Shown: in pieces, positions 17,270-27,000 of the stretch
Numbering within the stretch: position 1 is the stretch's first letter
How the letters are laid out: each line of letters begins with the position of its first letter
NCBI GenBank assembly: GCA_019347575.1
Contig: JAHWKY010000011.1
Location: 78,810 to 142,809, forward strand
DNA: 64,000 bases
Source of the DNA: Actinomycetota bacterium
GTDB lineage: Bacteria > Actinomycetota > Nitriliruptoria > Nitriliruptorales > Nitriliruptoraceae
Reading direction: 5' to 3'
Notes under the pieces: generated by a model
Told to the model about the DNA's origin: nothing
Database searches by the model: none
The model's input: the letters and a program-made list of their open reading frames with translations, nothing else
Program-made: the position numbers and the translations under genes

Positions 17270-19852
17270 ATGACTACGGCGAACCGACGTGGAACCGCCG
17301 CCCTGATCCTGGCCCTGGTCCTGGGGCTGGCCTTGTACGCGCTTCCGGCGTACGCCGCTGTCCCACGCGGCACGGCGTCGATCACGACGGCGCGGACGCT
17401 TCTCGCCGGCGATACCGGCCAGGACTTCACCCTACAGGTCTGCAATCCCGACCCCGGCGCCGAGAGCCAGACCGTGCACTACGTCAGCGTCTTCCCTCCG
17501 CCGGACATGCTCACGAACCTGTCAGCCAGCGGGCCGTTCGGCTGGAACTCGCAGATCCTGGCCGGCGGTGCCCGGGTGCTGTTCTACGGCGGGACCTTGC
17601 TGCCAGGCCAGTGCGGCAACTTCACCCTGACGGCCGACATCACGCGGCCCGCCACCGACCAAACCCGTGAGTGGGGTGTGTCCGCCAGCAACGACGGCAT
17701 CAGCTTCACCTTCTACGGGCCGGCCACAGAGGGCGCGACCACGACGGTGTTCAAGGTGCTGAAGGTCGTCTCCATCGCCGTGACCGCGCCCGTCCGTGCC
17801 GCCGACGGCACCGTGACGGCAGGGCAGACGGTCACCACGCAGCTCCAGGTCCTCAACCGCTCGTCCAACAACGCCCTCGAGGTGACCCCGACGATCAGGG
17901 ACACGGGCCCGGACGCCACCACCTCCTCGTGCCCGGTCACGACCTTGAACAACGGCCCCGACGCCCAGACGATCACCTGCTCGACGACGTTCGCCACCGC
18001 AGCCGCGGGCGACACCGTCCAGCTCGTCGGCGACGCGACCGCCACTGGTGTGGACGCGTTCGACGCGCAGACGGGCAACATCAGGATCCAGGCACCGGTG
18101 CTGCTGCAGTACGTGACGGGTTCGCTCAACCCCCGCGTGATCGTGCCCAACGGGACGACCGACTGGCAGTTCCGGGCCACGTTCAAGAACCTCGGGGTCG
18201 CGGCCGCGGAGCAGTTGGTCACGAGCGGCAGCCACCTGCGCGTGGGCGGCGCCAGCCTCACCAACCTGCAGTCACCCGAGACCATCCCGCCCACGCCGAG
18301 CTCGGGCGGGGGGTCGGGCGGCACGCAGCTCACGTTCGTGCCGGTGAAGGTCTCCCTGGCGGACGGCACGTACCAGACCGTGTTCCGTGCCCTCGGTATC
18401 GACAGCAACGACCTCCCGATCAGCGTCGACCTGACGCTCGACGAGTTGGTCCTCGACAGTGACGTACCCGCCATCAACAACCTGGCGCTCAACCCGCCTG
18501 CGTCGCTGGTCAAGGGCGAGGATGCGGCGGCCGGCTCCGGGCGGCCGGTGACCTTCTCGGGCGCCGTCGTGACGAATAGCGGGCCGTGTGCCGACTGCAC
18601 CATCACCCAGGCGTTCGTGAACGAGTACGCCCCCGACGGCACGCTGTTCGAGCAGCACGCCCTGCAGACCAGCGGCTCCGGCCGTCAGATCAGCGTCGAC
18701 AACTCCGGCAACATCAGCGGCTCCGCGACGCTGACCTACACCGCCCCCAACGACCTGCTCAAGCTGCAGGTGAGGGTGGTGCGGCTGTCGGTGCTATCAG
18801 CCGAGGTGGAGTCGCCGGGGACGCTGCTGGACACCATCGCCCCGCGCTCGGACACCGCCACGACCGTCGGCTTCGCCGGGGACGGCGAGACCGACAACAC
18901 CATCATCCTGCACCTCAGCGAACGCGTCGCGTTCCCGCAGGGGATGTCGCCGGCGGACTGGAACGTGCAGGACAACCTCGTCGCGGACGCCGTCCTGCAG
19001 GACAGCAAGGACATCAACACCAACGATGACGGCACCATCATCGGTGACATCGTCGAGTTGACGCTGCAGAAGGGCCTGGAGGAGGACGAGCGGCCCGCTC
19101 TGCAGTACCAGCCGCCGACGGTGCGACCGCGCGCGTTCGACCGTGTCGACCTGAAGCTCCAGAGCAACCAGATCGTGGCCGCCGACGGCATCATCCCGCG
19201 GGTGCCGGTGATCGCCACGGTGGCCGGGAAGGCGCTGCAGAACGACACCGAGGACGGCAGCCAGAAGGCGTTCTTCACCAACGACGCGACACCGGAGATC
19301 CGCATCACGAGCGTGGCCGTCGGCCACGAGGTGACGCTGTACGAAGGCAACGTCGGTGGCGACGTCCTCGCCAGCGGCGAGGTCCAGCAACCTCCGCCCG
19401 GCCAATCACCGAGCATCACGTTCACGCCCACGTTCACCGAGACGGACCAGCGGCTCACGATCGTGGCGCAAGCCGTCGACCCGGGCCTGAACCCGGGAGG
19501 TGCGATCAACGAGATCCTCGATCTCGACTTCACCGCTCCGACGATCGTGGGCGCCGCGAAGGGCGACGGGACTGACATCACGGTGTCGCTGAACGAGCCG
19601 GTGACCGTGGGCAGGAACAGCGCGCTCGACTGGACCGTCACCGCCAACGGCGGTCAGGACGCGCTCAACGTCGGCTCCGTCACCGGCAGCTGGGCCAGCC
19701 GGGTCCTGACGATCGACGACTTCCGCTACGACCCGGCCACGACCACCCTCTCGAAGGTCTTCTACGAGTTCTTCGAGGCCGGCGGACCCAGCGGTGGACG
19801 GTACTTCGACCGGGCCGGCAACGCCTTCCCCAACACCGTGTTCAACGCCTGA
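17270..19852 (+). CDS. Large secreted protein, paralog of the product of 21319-23937
   Basis: The product has 860 residues. The ATG at 17270 follows GAGGTG by a normal distance. A signal peptide (1-30, ending ALPAYAA) leads into an N-terminal region beginning PRGTASITTARTLLAG. Cysteines occur in pairs: C58 with the one in GQCGNF, CPVTT with ITCST, and CADC. All are matched in the paralog, suggesting disulfides. A Ser/Gly linker (PPTPSSGGGSGGTQL) divides the halves. The C-terminal half has two modules with LSERVAFPQGMSPADW and LNEPVTVGRNSALDW cores, and ends with an ITIDDFRY-type strand and EFFEAGGPSGGRYFDRAGN. It lacks an anchor and is not assignable to a known family. An exported adhesive or matrix protein is a guess. 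Confidence 0.7.
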   Translation: MTTANRRGTAALILALVLGLALYALPAYAAVPRGTASITTARTLLAGDTGQDFTLQVCNPDPGAESQTVHYVSVFPPPDMLTNLSASGPFGWNSQILAGGARVLFYGGTLLPGQCGNFTLTADITRPATDQTREWGVSASNDGISFTFYGPATEGATTTVFKVLKVVSIAVTAPVRAADGTVTAGQTVTTQLQVLNRSSNNALEVTPTIRDTGPDATTSSCPVTTLNNGPDAQTITCSTTFATAAAGDTVQLVGDATATGVDAFDAQTGNIRIQAPVLLQYVTGSLNPRVIVPNGTTDWQFRATFKNLGVAAAEQLVTSGSHLRVGGASLTNLQSPETIPPTPSSGGGSGGTQLTFVPVKVSLADGTYQTVFRALGIDSNDLPISVDLTLDELVLDSDVPAINNLALNPPASLVKGEDAAAGSGRPVTFSGAVVTNSGPCADCTITQAFVNEYAPDGTLFEQHALQTSGSGRQISVDNSGNISGSATLTYTAPNDLLKLQVRVVRLSVLSAEVESPGTLLDTIAPRSDTATTVGFAGDGETDNTIILHLSERVAFPQGMSPADWNVQDNLVADAVLQDSKDINTNDDGTIIGDIVELTLQKGLEEDERPALQYQPPTVRPRAFDRVDLKLQSNQIVAADGIIPRVPVIATVAGKALQNDTEDGSQKAFFTNDATPEIRITSVAVGHEVTLYEGNVGGDVLASGEVQQPPPGQSPSITFTPTFTETDQRLTIVAQAVDPGLNPGGAINEILDLDFTAPTIVGAAKGDGTDITVSLNEPVTVGRNSALDWTVTANGGQDALNVGSVTGSWASRVLTIDDFRYDPATTTLSKVFYEFFEAGGPSGGRYFDRAGNAFPNTVFNA

Positions 19853-19873
19853 TCCGGACCGCACGACGCGGAC

Positions 19874-19899
19874 GGTGCCGGGGCGCGCGCCCCGGCACC
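19874..19899 (+). terminator. Perfect GC-rich hairpin after the 17270 gene
   Basis: GGTGCCGGGGC and GCCCCGGCACC form an 11-bp stem closed by GCGC, 21 bases after the stop codon. It lies upstream of the TAGCCT hexamer at 19925, so the DUF192 lipoprotein gene probably has its own transcript. Confidence 0.7.
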
Positions 19900-19937
19900 G
19901 CCGCTTCTCGGCGCTGGTCCTGGGTAGCCTCGCCGGC

Positions 19938-20516
19938 GTGATCCAGATCCGCGTCGGTGGGCTGCTGCTGGCTTCGCTGCTGCTGGCATCGTGCGTGGGC
20001 AGCGACCTCGCACCACCGGCGCCGATGTCGCCCTCTCCGACGGGCGCGTCCGCGGCCGCCAGCCTTCTCACCGTCCCGCCGCTGCACCCCAGCGTCGACG
20101 GGTACCCCGAGACAATCGTGCTCCTGCGTAGCCCCGACGGCGACGAGGAGGTCACGTTGCCGGTCAAGGTGGCCGCGACCGCCGAGACCCGGCGCCACGG
20201 GCTCATGGAGGTGCGTGAGCTACCGGCGGGGACGGGCATGCTGTTCGCGTTCCCCGGGGAGCGCGCGGGGGGCTTCTGGATGTTCAACACGCACGTCGCG
20301 CTGGACATCGCCTTCGTCGATGCCGCTGGCCGGATCGGCACGATCCTGGCGATGCAGCCCTGTCCGCAACCGTCCGCCGGGCGCAGCTGCCCCACCTACG
20401 CCCCCGACCACGGCTACACCGCCGCGCTCGAGGTGGCGCAGGGTTGGTTCGCCTCCGTCGGCGTCACCGCCGGGTGGCTCATGGAGGCGGACATGAGCGC
20501 CGTGTCGGTCGGGTAG
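19938..20516 (+). CDS. DUF192-family lipoprotein
   Basis: The product has 192 residues from a GTG that sits 7 bases after TAGCCT (leaderless arrangement). The N-terminus LLLASLLLASC is a lipoprotein signal with Cys at the lipid-attachment position. After a Pro/Ser spacer, residues 75-190 form a DUF192 domain: VKVAATAETRRHGLMEVREL, GMLFAF, then WMFNTHVALDIAFVDAAGRI. DUF192 proteins are small secreted beta-barrel proteins of unclear biochemistry. Two extra Cys flank a CPQPSAGRSC loop in the domain. It sits between the two large paralogous secreted-protein genes and next to a second, degenerate copy. Confidence 0.8.
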   Translation: MIQIRVGGLLLASLLLASCVGSDLAPPAPMSPSPTGASAAASLLTVPPLHPSVDGYPETIVLLRSPDGDEEVTLPVKVAATAETRRHGLMEVRELPAGTGMLFAFPGERAGGFWMFNTHVALDIAFVDAAGRIGTILAMQPCPQPSAGRSCPTYAPDHGYTAALEVAQGWFASVGVTAGWLMEADMSAVSVG

Positions 20517-20525
20517 GTTGCGCCG

Positions 20526-21071
20526 GTGCACCGACACGTCGTCGCGGTTCTGGCCACCTCCGTCGCGTTGTTCTCCGCAGCGTGCTCGTCCGAGGGGCCC
20601 GCGCCGGCGCCATCGGCGCAGCCCCTGGGAGACCGTCCCACCGTGGCTGCCGCGACGTCGCTGCCGCCACTCTCGCCCGAGCTCGACGCCCTGCCACGGT
20701 CGGAGGTGACCGTGGTGTCGCTGGAGGGGCCCGAGGCGAGGGTTCCGGTCCGCGTCGCAGCTGGCAGGTCGGCAGCGACCCTGGGTCTTCCGGGGGTGTC
20801 GCAGCTGCCCGACGGCGTTGGTGTCCTCGTCCGCTTCGAGGACCGAGCCGCGCCGTACGCGCCGGAGACCCTCGGGGCGCCGGTGGACGCCGTGTTCGTG
20901 GGTGGGAGCCTCGTCGTCCTCGACGTGCTCGCGGCGGAGCCGTGCGACGGCGACTGCCCGGCACTCGACCCAGGCACGCCGTACGTGGCGGTGCTCCTGC
21001 TCTCGCGGGGGTGGCTCGCCGACAACGGGTTCGTCGAGCCGCTGCGCGTGGTGCTGCCCGACGCGACCTGA
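20526..21071 (+). CDS. Lipoprotein with a degenerate DUF192-like domain
   Basis: The product has 181 residues; GTG start six bases after TAGGTT. The signal ends LFSAACSS, a lipobox. Aligned by eye with the preceding protein, the fold pattern is kept (VPVRVAAG, LPDGVGVLVRFEDRA, then PVDAVFVGGSLVVLDV, a CDGDC pair and VAVLLLSRGWLADNGF). The DUF192 core residues (GLM..., W-M-N-T...LD) are gone. I therefore see it as a diverged tandem duplicate of the 19938 gene, probably with altered function. Confidence 0.7.
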   Translation: MHRHVVAVLATSVALFSAACSSEGPAPAPSAQPLGDRPTVAAATSLPPLSPELDALPRSEVTVVSLEGPEARVPVRVAAGRSAATLGLPGVSQLPDGVGVLVRFEDRAAPYAPETLGAPVDAVFVGGSLVVLDVLAAEPCDGDCPALDPGTPYVAVLLLSRGWLADNGFVEPLRVVLPDAT

Positions 21072-21205
21072 GCCACCCCGACCGCCAGGTACGCCGTACG
21101 GCCGGCCGCGTGCGCTGAGCGCTCGCCAGGGCGCCTTGACGTCACCCGACCGGACTAGTCCCCGTTGATGAGGATGAGACGGTCGGTCCCGACCACGCCA
21201 CCGAA

Positions 21206-21234
21206 GCAGGAACGGACGGACCGTCCGTCGAAGT
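21206..21234 (+). promoter_or_regulatory. Candidate ECF-type promoter, shared with the site at 17165
   Basis: GCAGGAAC-N13-GTCGAAGT, identical in both boxes and spacing to the site before the paralog. The spacer here contains a near-perfect palindrome, ACGGACGG-A-CCGTCCGT (21212-21228), which overlaps both boxes and could also be a repressor site. The ATG is 84 bp downstream. Confidence 0.5.
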
Positions 21235-21318
21235 ACTCACGGTGTAACGCCGGACACGCTCCGGCGCACGTGGGGCCCCTCCGGCGCCAGCGACCCCCCA
21301 CGATGAGGTGGACGACAT

Positions 21319-23937
21319 ATGACCGCACGACGCATCCGCAGCACCATCGGCCTCGTGGCGCTCCTCGTGGCTGCCGCGATGGTGGCGACCACACTCCCGG
21401 CCCTCGCGGCGCCACCTTCCGGGACCGCCCAGATCACCACCGCGCGGACCGTGCTGGCGGGCGAGCTCGGGCACCGCTTCAACGTGCAGGCCTGCAACCC
21501 GACCGCGGGCACCGACTCGCAGCCGGTGTCGTACGTCAGCGTCTTCCCGCCACCGGACATGTTCGTAGCGGGCAGCCTCACGACCCAGCCGCCCACGGGC
21601 TGGAACGCCTCCATCCTGGCTGGCGGCGCGCGCGTGCTGTACTACGGCGGGACGCTGCTCCCAGGGACGTGCGCCACCTTCGGGCTCACCGCCACCGTCG
21701 CCCGTCCCGCGACCGACCAGACGCGCACCTGGGGTGTGTCGGCGTCGGCTGACGGCGTCACCTCCTCCAGCTACGGTCCGTCCTCCGAGGGCGCCTTGAC
21801 CGTGACCTTCCCCGTGCTGAAGGTCACCCAGGTCGCCATCGCCGCGCCTGCACGCGCGACCGACAACACCGTCACGGCCGGCCAAACGGCGCGGGTCAGC
21901 CTGAAGGTCATCAACCGCGCGAGCACCGACGTGGTCGGCTCCGCCGCGATCACGGGAGCCAACACCTCGAGCGTCTGCCCCGATCCGCGGAGCCTGGCCC
22001 CCACGCCCGATGTCTCGGCTGGCGACACGCTCCACGAGATCGTGTGCGACACGACCTTCGCGAGCGGCGCCGGCGGAACGACCACGACCCTCACCGCCGA
22101 CGTGACGGCCACCGGCGTGAACGCCATCGACGCGGTGACGCCTTCGATCGCCATCCAGCGTGCCGTGGACCTGCAGTTCGTCGCGAACACGCTCACGCCG
22201 CGTGCCGTCAACCCGGACGGAACGACGCCCTACGAGTTCAAGACGACGTTCAAGAACGTCGGTGCCGTCTCGGCGGAGAACCTCGTCGCTGCCGGCACCG
22301 AGATCGTCTTCACGAACGGCGCGACCGTCTTCAGGGCGCGACTGAAGTCGCCTGACGTGGTCCCGCCCACGCCCTCCTCGGGAAGCGGTAGCGGCGGCAC
22401 CCAGCTCGTCTTCGAACCCATCACCATCGACGGTGGGGTCGTGCCGGACGGTGCCTACGACGTCGCCGTCGACTTCGGTGGCATCGACACCAACGATGTC
22501 GTCCTCGACGTGACCAAAGCACTTACCAACACGCTCCTGGTCGATCGCCTCGCGCCGATCGTCAACGACCTCCGTCTGCTCCTCCCCGCATCCCTGGTCA
22601 AGGGCGAGCTGGACGCGGCTGGCTCGGGTCGCTCACTCGGCTTCGACGGTCAGGTCCTCAAGGCTGGCCTGCCCTGCGGCGACTGCACCATCACCGCGGC
22701 GTCCGTCAAGCAGTACCGGGCGGGGCAGCCGAACGGGGAGATCACGCTCGACTCGAAGCAGATCAAGATCGATGACAGCGGCAAGATCACGGGATCCATC
22801 ACGCCCACGTTGGCGGCCGGGACCGACCAGGTCGAGCTCAACGTGACCGTCAAGCACCTGGCGCCGCAGACCACGCTGGCGGTGTCGCCGCGAGCCCTCG
22901 CCGACACGGCCTCTCCCCGGTCCGACTCCGCGGCCACGCTCGGGATCGCAGGTGAGACCAACCGGACCATCGTGGTGTCGCTGTCCGAGCGCGTCGCCTG
23001 GCCAGGCGGACCGAACGCCGCCCAGTGGTCGGTGCAGGACAACGTGGTCTCGGACGTGAAGCTCGGCGACAGCAAGGGCATCGGGGCCAACGACGACGGC
23101 ACGCCCGTCGGCGACACGATCACCTTGACCGTCCAGCGGCCACTGCGCGAGGACGAGACGCCTGGCGTGCAGCACCGTGCGCCTCCGGTGAGCGAACGTC
23201 CCTTCGACCGCGTCGACCTCAAGCTGGCCGAGAACCTGGTGACCGCGGTCGACGGCATCCTGCCAGCGGTTCCGCTCATCGACACGGTGAACGGGCGCGC
23301 ATCCCAGCAGGATCACCCGACCGACACGACCAAGAAGGCGTTCTTCACCAACCAGGAGCAGGTCCGCGTCCGCATCACGCAGGTCGCGGTCGGTCACCGG
23401 GTCGAGCTGTACCGCGACCGCGTGGGCGGCGACCTGCTCGCCCGCGGAGACGTCCAGCAGCCGATGGTGCCAGGCTCCCAGCCGTCCATCACGCTCACGG
23501 TGACCCTCCCGCGAACTGACGACCGGTTCGCCGTGGTGGCGCGGGCGCTCGACACGACCCTCAACCCCAGCGGGGCCCGGACCGAGATCCTCGTCCTGGA
23601 CTTCACGGCTCCCGATCTGGCGGCGGTGACGAAGGGCACGGGCAGCGACGTCGTGGTGACCTTGAGCGAGCCGATCCTCGAGGGCCGTGACTCGGCCCTG
23701 GACTGGACGGTCACCGGTGGTCCCGATGGTTCCGAGCAGAACGCGTTCAACGTCGGGCAGGTGACCGGCGCCTGGAACACCCGCACCCTGACGCTGGACG
23801 ACTTCCGCTACACGCGGGACGGCACCGTCCTGAACAGCGTCTACTACGACTTCTTCGAGGCCGGCGGACCGGCTGGAGGTCGCTACGTGGACCGGGCGGG
23901 CAACGTGTTCGGCGACACGGTGCTCGCGGCGGCTTGA
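21319..23937 (+). CDS. Large secreted protein, paralog of the product of 17270-19852
   Basis: The product has 872 residues. A signal peptide (1-31, ending TLPALAAPP) is followed by SGTAQITTARTVLAGELG, and the protein is collinear with the 17270 product through its whole length. It has the same Cys pairs (ACNP/GTCATF, VCPD/IVCDT, CGDC), the same PPTPSSGSGSGGTQL linker, the same DSKGIGANDDG acidic loop and LSERVAWPGG/LSEPILEGRDSALDW modules, and the same FFEAGGPAGGRYVDRAGN end. Insertions and deletions are few and scattered. No membrane anchor or sorting signal is seen. Function unknown. Conservation of the acidic NDDG loops suggests metal (calcium) binding, which is inference. Confidence 0.7.
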   Translation: MTARRIRSTIGLVALLVAAAMVATTLPALAAPPSGTAQITTARTVLAGELGHRFNVQACNPTAGTDSQPVSYVSVFPPPDMFVAGSLTTQPPTGWNASILAGGARVLYYGGTLLPGTCATFGLTATVARPATDQTRTWGVSASADGVTSSSYGPSSEGALTVTFPVLKVTQVAIAAPARATDNTVTAGQTARVSLKVINRASTDVVGSAAITGANTSSVCPDPRSLAPTPDVSAGDTLHEIVCDTTFASGAGGTTTTLTADVTATGVNAIDAVTPSIAIQRAVDLQFVANTLTPRAVNPDGTTPYEFKTTFKNVGAVSAENLVAAGTEIVFTNGATVFRARLKSPDVVPPTPSSGSGSGGTQLVFEPITIDGGVVPDGAYDVAVDFGGIDTNDVVLDVTKALTNTLLVDRLAPIVNDLRLLLPASLVKGELDAAGSGRSLGFDGQVLKAGLPCGDCTITAASVKQYRAGQPNGEITLDSKQIKIDDSGKITGSITPTLAAGTDQVELNVTVKHLAPQTTLAVSPRALADTASPRSDSAATLGIAGETNRTIVVSLSERVAWPGGPNAAQWSVQDNVVSDVKLGDSKGIGANDDGTPVGDTITLTVQRPLREDETPGVQHRAPPVSERPFDRVDLKLAENLVTAVDGILPAVPLIDTVNGRASQQDHPTDTTKKAFFTNQEQVRVRITQVAVGHRVELYRDRVGGDLLARGDVQQPMVPGSQPSITLTVTLPRTDDRFAVVARALDTTLNPSGARTEILVLDFTAPDLAAVTKGTGSDVVVTLSEPILEGRDSALDWTVTGGPDGSEQNAFNVGQVTGAWNTRTLTLDDFRYTRDGTVLNSVYYDFFEAGGPAGGRYVDRAGNVFGDTVLAAA

Positions 23938-23956
23938 TCTCCCGAGCCCGCAGCAG

Positions 23957-23979
23957 GGGTCGCCCGGCGAGGGCGACCC
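23957..23979 (+). terminator. Hairpin after the 21319 gene
   Basis: GGGTCGCCC and GGGCGACCC form a 9-bp stem with a GGCGA loop, followed by TTCCT. It lies 19 bases after the stop codon and 53 bases before the next start. Confidence 0.7.
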
Positions 23980-24032
23980 TTCCTGCGTACCCTCGGAGCC
24001 GTGAGGGGGGAGCCCACAGGAGTGCCACGATC

Positions 24033-27000
24033 ATGTCCCACGTGCAGAGCCGAGCCGCCTGGACTCTCGTCCTGGCCGTGGCGCTGCTGCTCGCGTTCCT
24101 CCCGACGACGAGCGCAGCGCTCCCGGTGCTCGGCGCACCGCCCCAGCCCCACATCGAGCCTCCGCCGCGGCACACGGCCGTCCGTCCCGGTGCGGACCAC
24201 GGCCGTATCGAGATCAGCGGGACCGCCGACCCCAACGCCACGATCGAGACGGCGTACATCGTCATCGTCGATGAGAACGGCGTCCTCGCTCGCCGCGACG
24301 CCACCGATCGCGTCCTCAACGTCGGTGGTGTCCTCAGCGGCAACTACACGCTCGGCCCGCTCGACGAGGACCAGCAGAGCGCCACTTCGCTGTACCTCGA
24401 GGTCACCACGCGCGCGGGCTCGGCGGCGCCCGAGACGGGCAGGTCCAACTCGATCCCTATCGACATCACCAAGCCGTTCATCACGACCTGGCGCTTGGTC
24501 TCCACCGACCGCATCGAGATCACGTTCAGCGAGCCCGTCGAGGGCCCCAACCAGCCCTCCGACTGGGCCATCGGACCCAGCGGCGAGCGCGTCTGCCCGT
24601 TCGAATCGTCTCGGCCAGCCGCGGTCACCGGTACGGACGCGCGCCGGACCCTGACGCTGGCCGTCCCGGTTGGTGAGGACGCGACCCCGCACGTCTGTTA
24701 CAACTCCGACGTCGAGGCCTACCACGACGGGGCGTTCAACCTCGTCAGCGGGGATTCCGACTTCGCCGACGACGCCATCCCGCCACGCGCCCCGCGCTTC
24801 ACCCACATCGATGGCAAGCCTCTCGACAGCAACGGACGCGTGCGGTCGAACGAGCCGACCCCGGACGTGACGCTCGACACGGTGACGCAGGGCCACACCG
24901 TCCACATCTACCTCAACGACGGCAGTCCCGGCTACGAGCCGGAGCATGACCCCGAGGTCGGCGAGGCGGTGGTGACGGGTTCCGGCGGACAGGTGCTCGT
25001 GGAGAACGTGGGCGGGAAACTGCCTGACCGCCGGCTTCCCGAGGGTCACAACCGGTTCTTCGCGCGTGCCGAGGACCCGTCCGGCAACCTGACCGAACTG
25101 GCGGACATCCGCACTGCCGTGTACGAGCTCGACTCGATCGCGCCGACGGCGCTGGCTGCGGCGGCCACCGCCGAGCGGGTCTTCGTCTCGTTCAGCGAAC
25201 CGCTGTTCGGCCCCAACGACGTTTCGCGCTGGTGCGTGTCCACCGGTGCACCGATCACGGACGTGCGTGGAAGCGACGGCAGCGCTCTCCGCGAGGTCGT
25301 CGTCGCGGGACTGACCGAGGGCGACACCATCTCGTACGATCGCTGCGGTGGATCCCCCGATCCGTCCACGCGCTACACGGACGCCGTCGGCAACCGTCTG
25401 GTGCCGTTCACGATCCCTGTGACCGGTGGTCCCGTCGTGCTCATCGACGACGTCAGCGTGAGCGAGGGTGACCAGGGAGACTTCCCGGTCGCCGAGTTCC
25501 GCCTGTCGATCAGCGAGCCACCCGCCGACCATGCTTCGGTCACCTACGCGACGTTCCCGGGTTCGGCGGAAGCCGACGAGGACTACTACTCGCTGGCAGG
25601 GAGTGTCGAGTTCCCGCAGGGCGAGACCGAGGATCGCACCGTCAGCGTGCCGATCAAAGGTGATGTGCTCGACGAGTTCGACGAGACCTTCGGGGTCGTC
25701 ATCGAGTCCAAGGATGAGCACGCGAACGTTCTCCCGGGCGCGGATCGCGGCACCGGCACCATCCTCGACGACGATCCCCTGGCAGCGGTGTCCGTGGGAG
25801 ACGTGGACGTGGCCGAGGGCGGCTCCGCCCCGATCGAGGTGCGCCTGGACCGCCCGAGCGGCAAGGACGTGACCGTCGGCTGGCGTTCCCGCTCTGCATC
25901 TGCGACGGACGGCCTCGACTTCACGGCTGCAACTGGGGCCGTCACGATCCCGGCCGGCGCGACGAGTGCGGAGGTGTTGGTAGAGGCGCTCGAGGACACG
26001 ATGCACGAGGACGACGAAGCCTTCCACCTCGTCCTCGGCAACCCGGTCAACGCCACCATCGGGGACGCCACCGGACGCGTGACGATCCTGGACGACGACG
26101 CGCCTCCGCTGCTGCGGCTCTCGGACGCCGATGCCGTCGAGCGCGACACCACGCTGACGCAAGCCCGCCCCGTAGCGACGCTCTCTGCCATCAGCGGACG
26201 CGATGTCGCCTTCGACTGGCTCGACGTGCAAGAGACGGCGACGCGAGGTACCGACTACCGAGCAGCGCCCAGACGGGTCGTCATCCCCGCTGGCTCGACC
26301 AGTGCCGCGGTGAGCATCGACGTGCTCCCCGACACCCTCGTCGAACAGGACGAGACGCTGCGCGTCGAGCTGTCCTCGGTGTCCGGTGCCGAGGTGGTCG
26401 ATGGCGTCGCCACCGTGACGATCCTCGACAACGACGGGCCCACCGACAGCGACCGCAACGGGGGCCGCGACCGCACCGAGACCTCCGTCGAGGTCTCCCG
26501 CGACACCTTCCCAGGGACCACCGACAACGTCGTCATCGCACGCGCCGACGCGTACCCCGACGCGCTCGCCGGTGGCCCGCTCGCCGTGGAGCTGTTGGCG
26601 CCGATCCTGCTGACGCCGGGCGACGCGTTGCACCAGGCCGTCCGTCAGGAGATCCAGCGGCTCGATGCGCGCACCGCGTACCTGCTCGGCGGCGACGAGG
26701 CCGTCTCCCCCGCCATCGCGGCGGAGCTGCAGCGCATGGGCCTCGACGTGGTCCGCATCGGCGGCGAGAACCGCTTCGAGACCGCCGCCCTCATCGCGGC
26801 CGAGCTGGGCGGCGCCGACGCGTTCGTGACCGAGGGCATCAACGTCGATCCCAACCGTGGCTGGCCCGACGCGGTGGCGGTTAGCGCCCTCGCGGCGCAC
26901 CTGCGCGTCCCGATCCTCCTCACCCGTGCCGGTGACCTCCCCGTCGAGACCGCGACCGCCATCGATGCGCTCGGTGTCGGCGAGGTCACGGTCGTGGGTG

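Noticed and set aside
21155..21318. Minus-strand frame ending GGVVGTDRLILINGD before the second paralog
   Set aside because: The short end looks protein-like, but the rest is not, it overlaps the candidate promoter, and no family was recognised.
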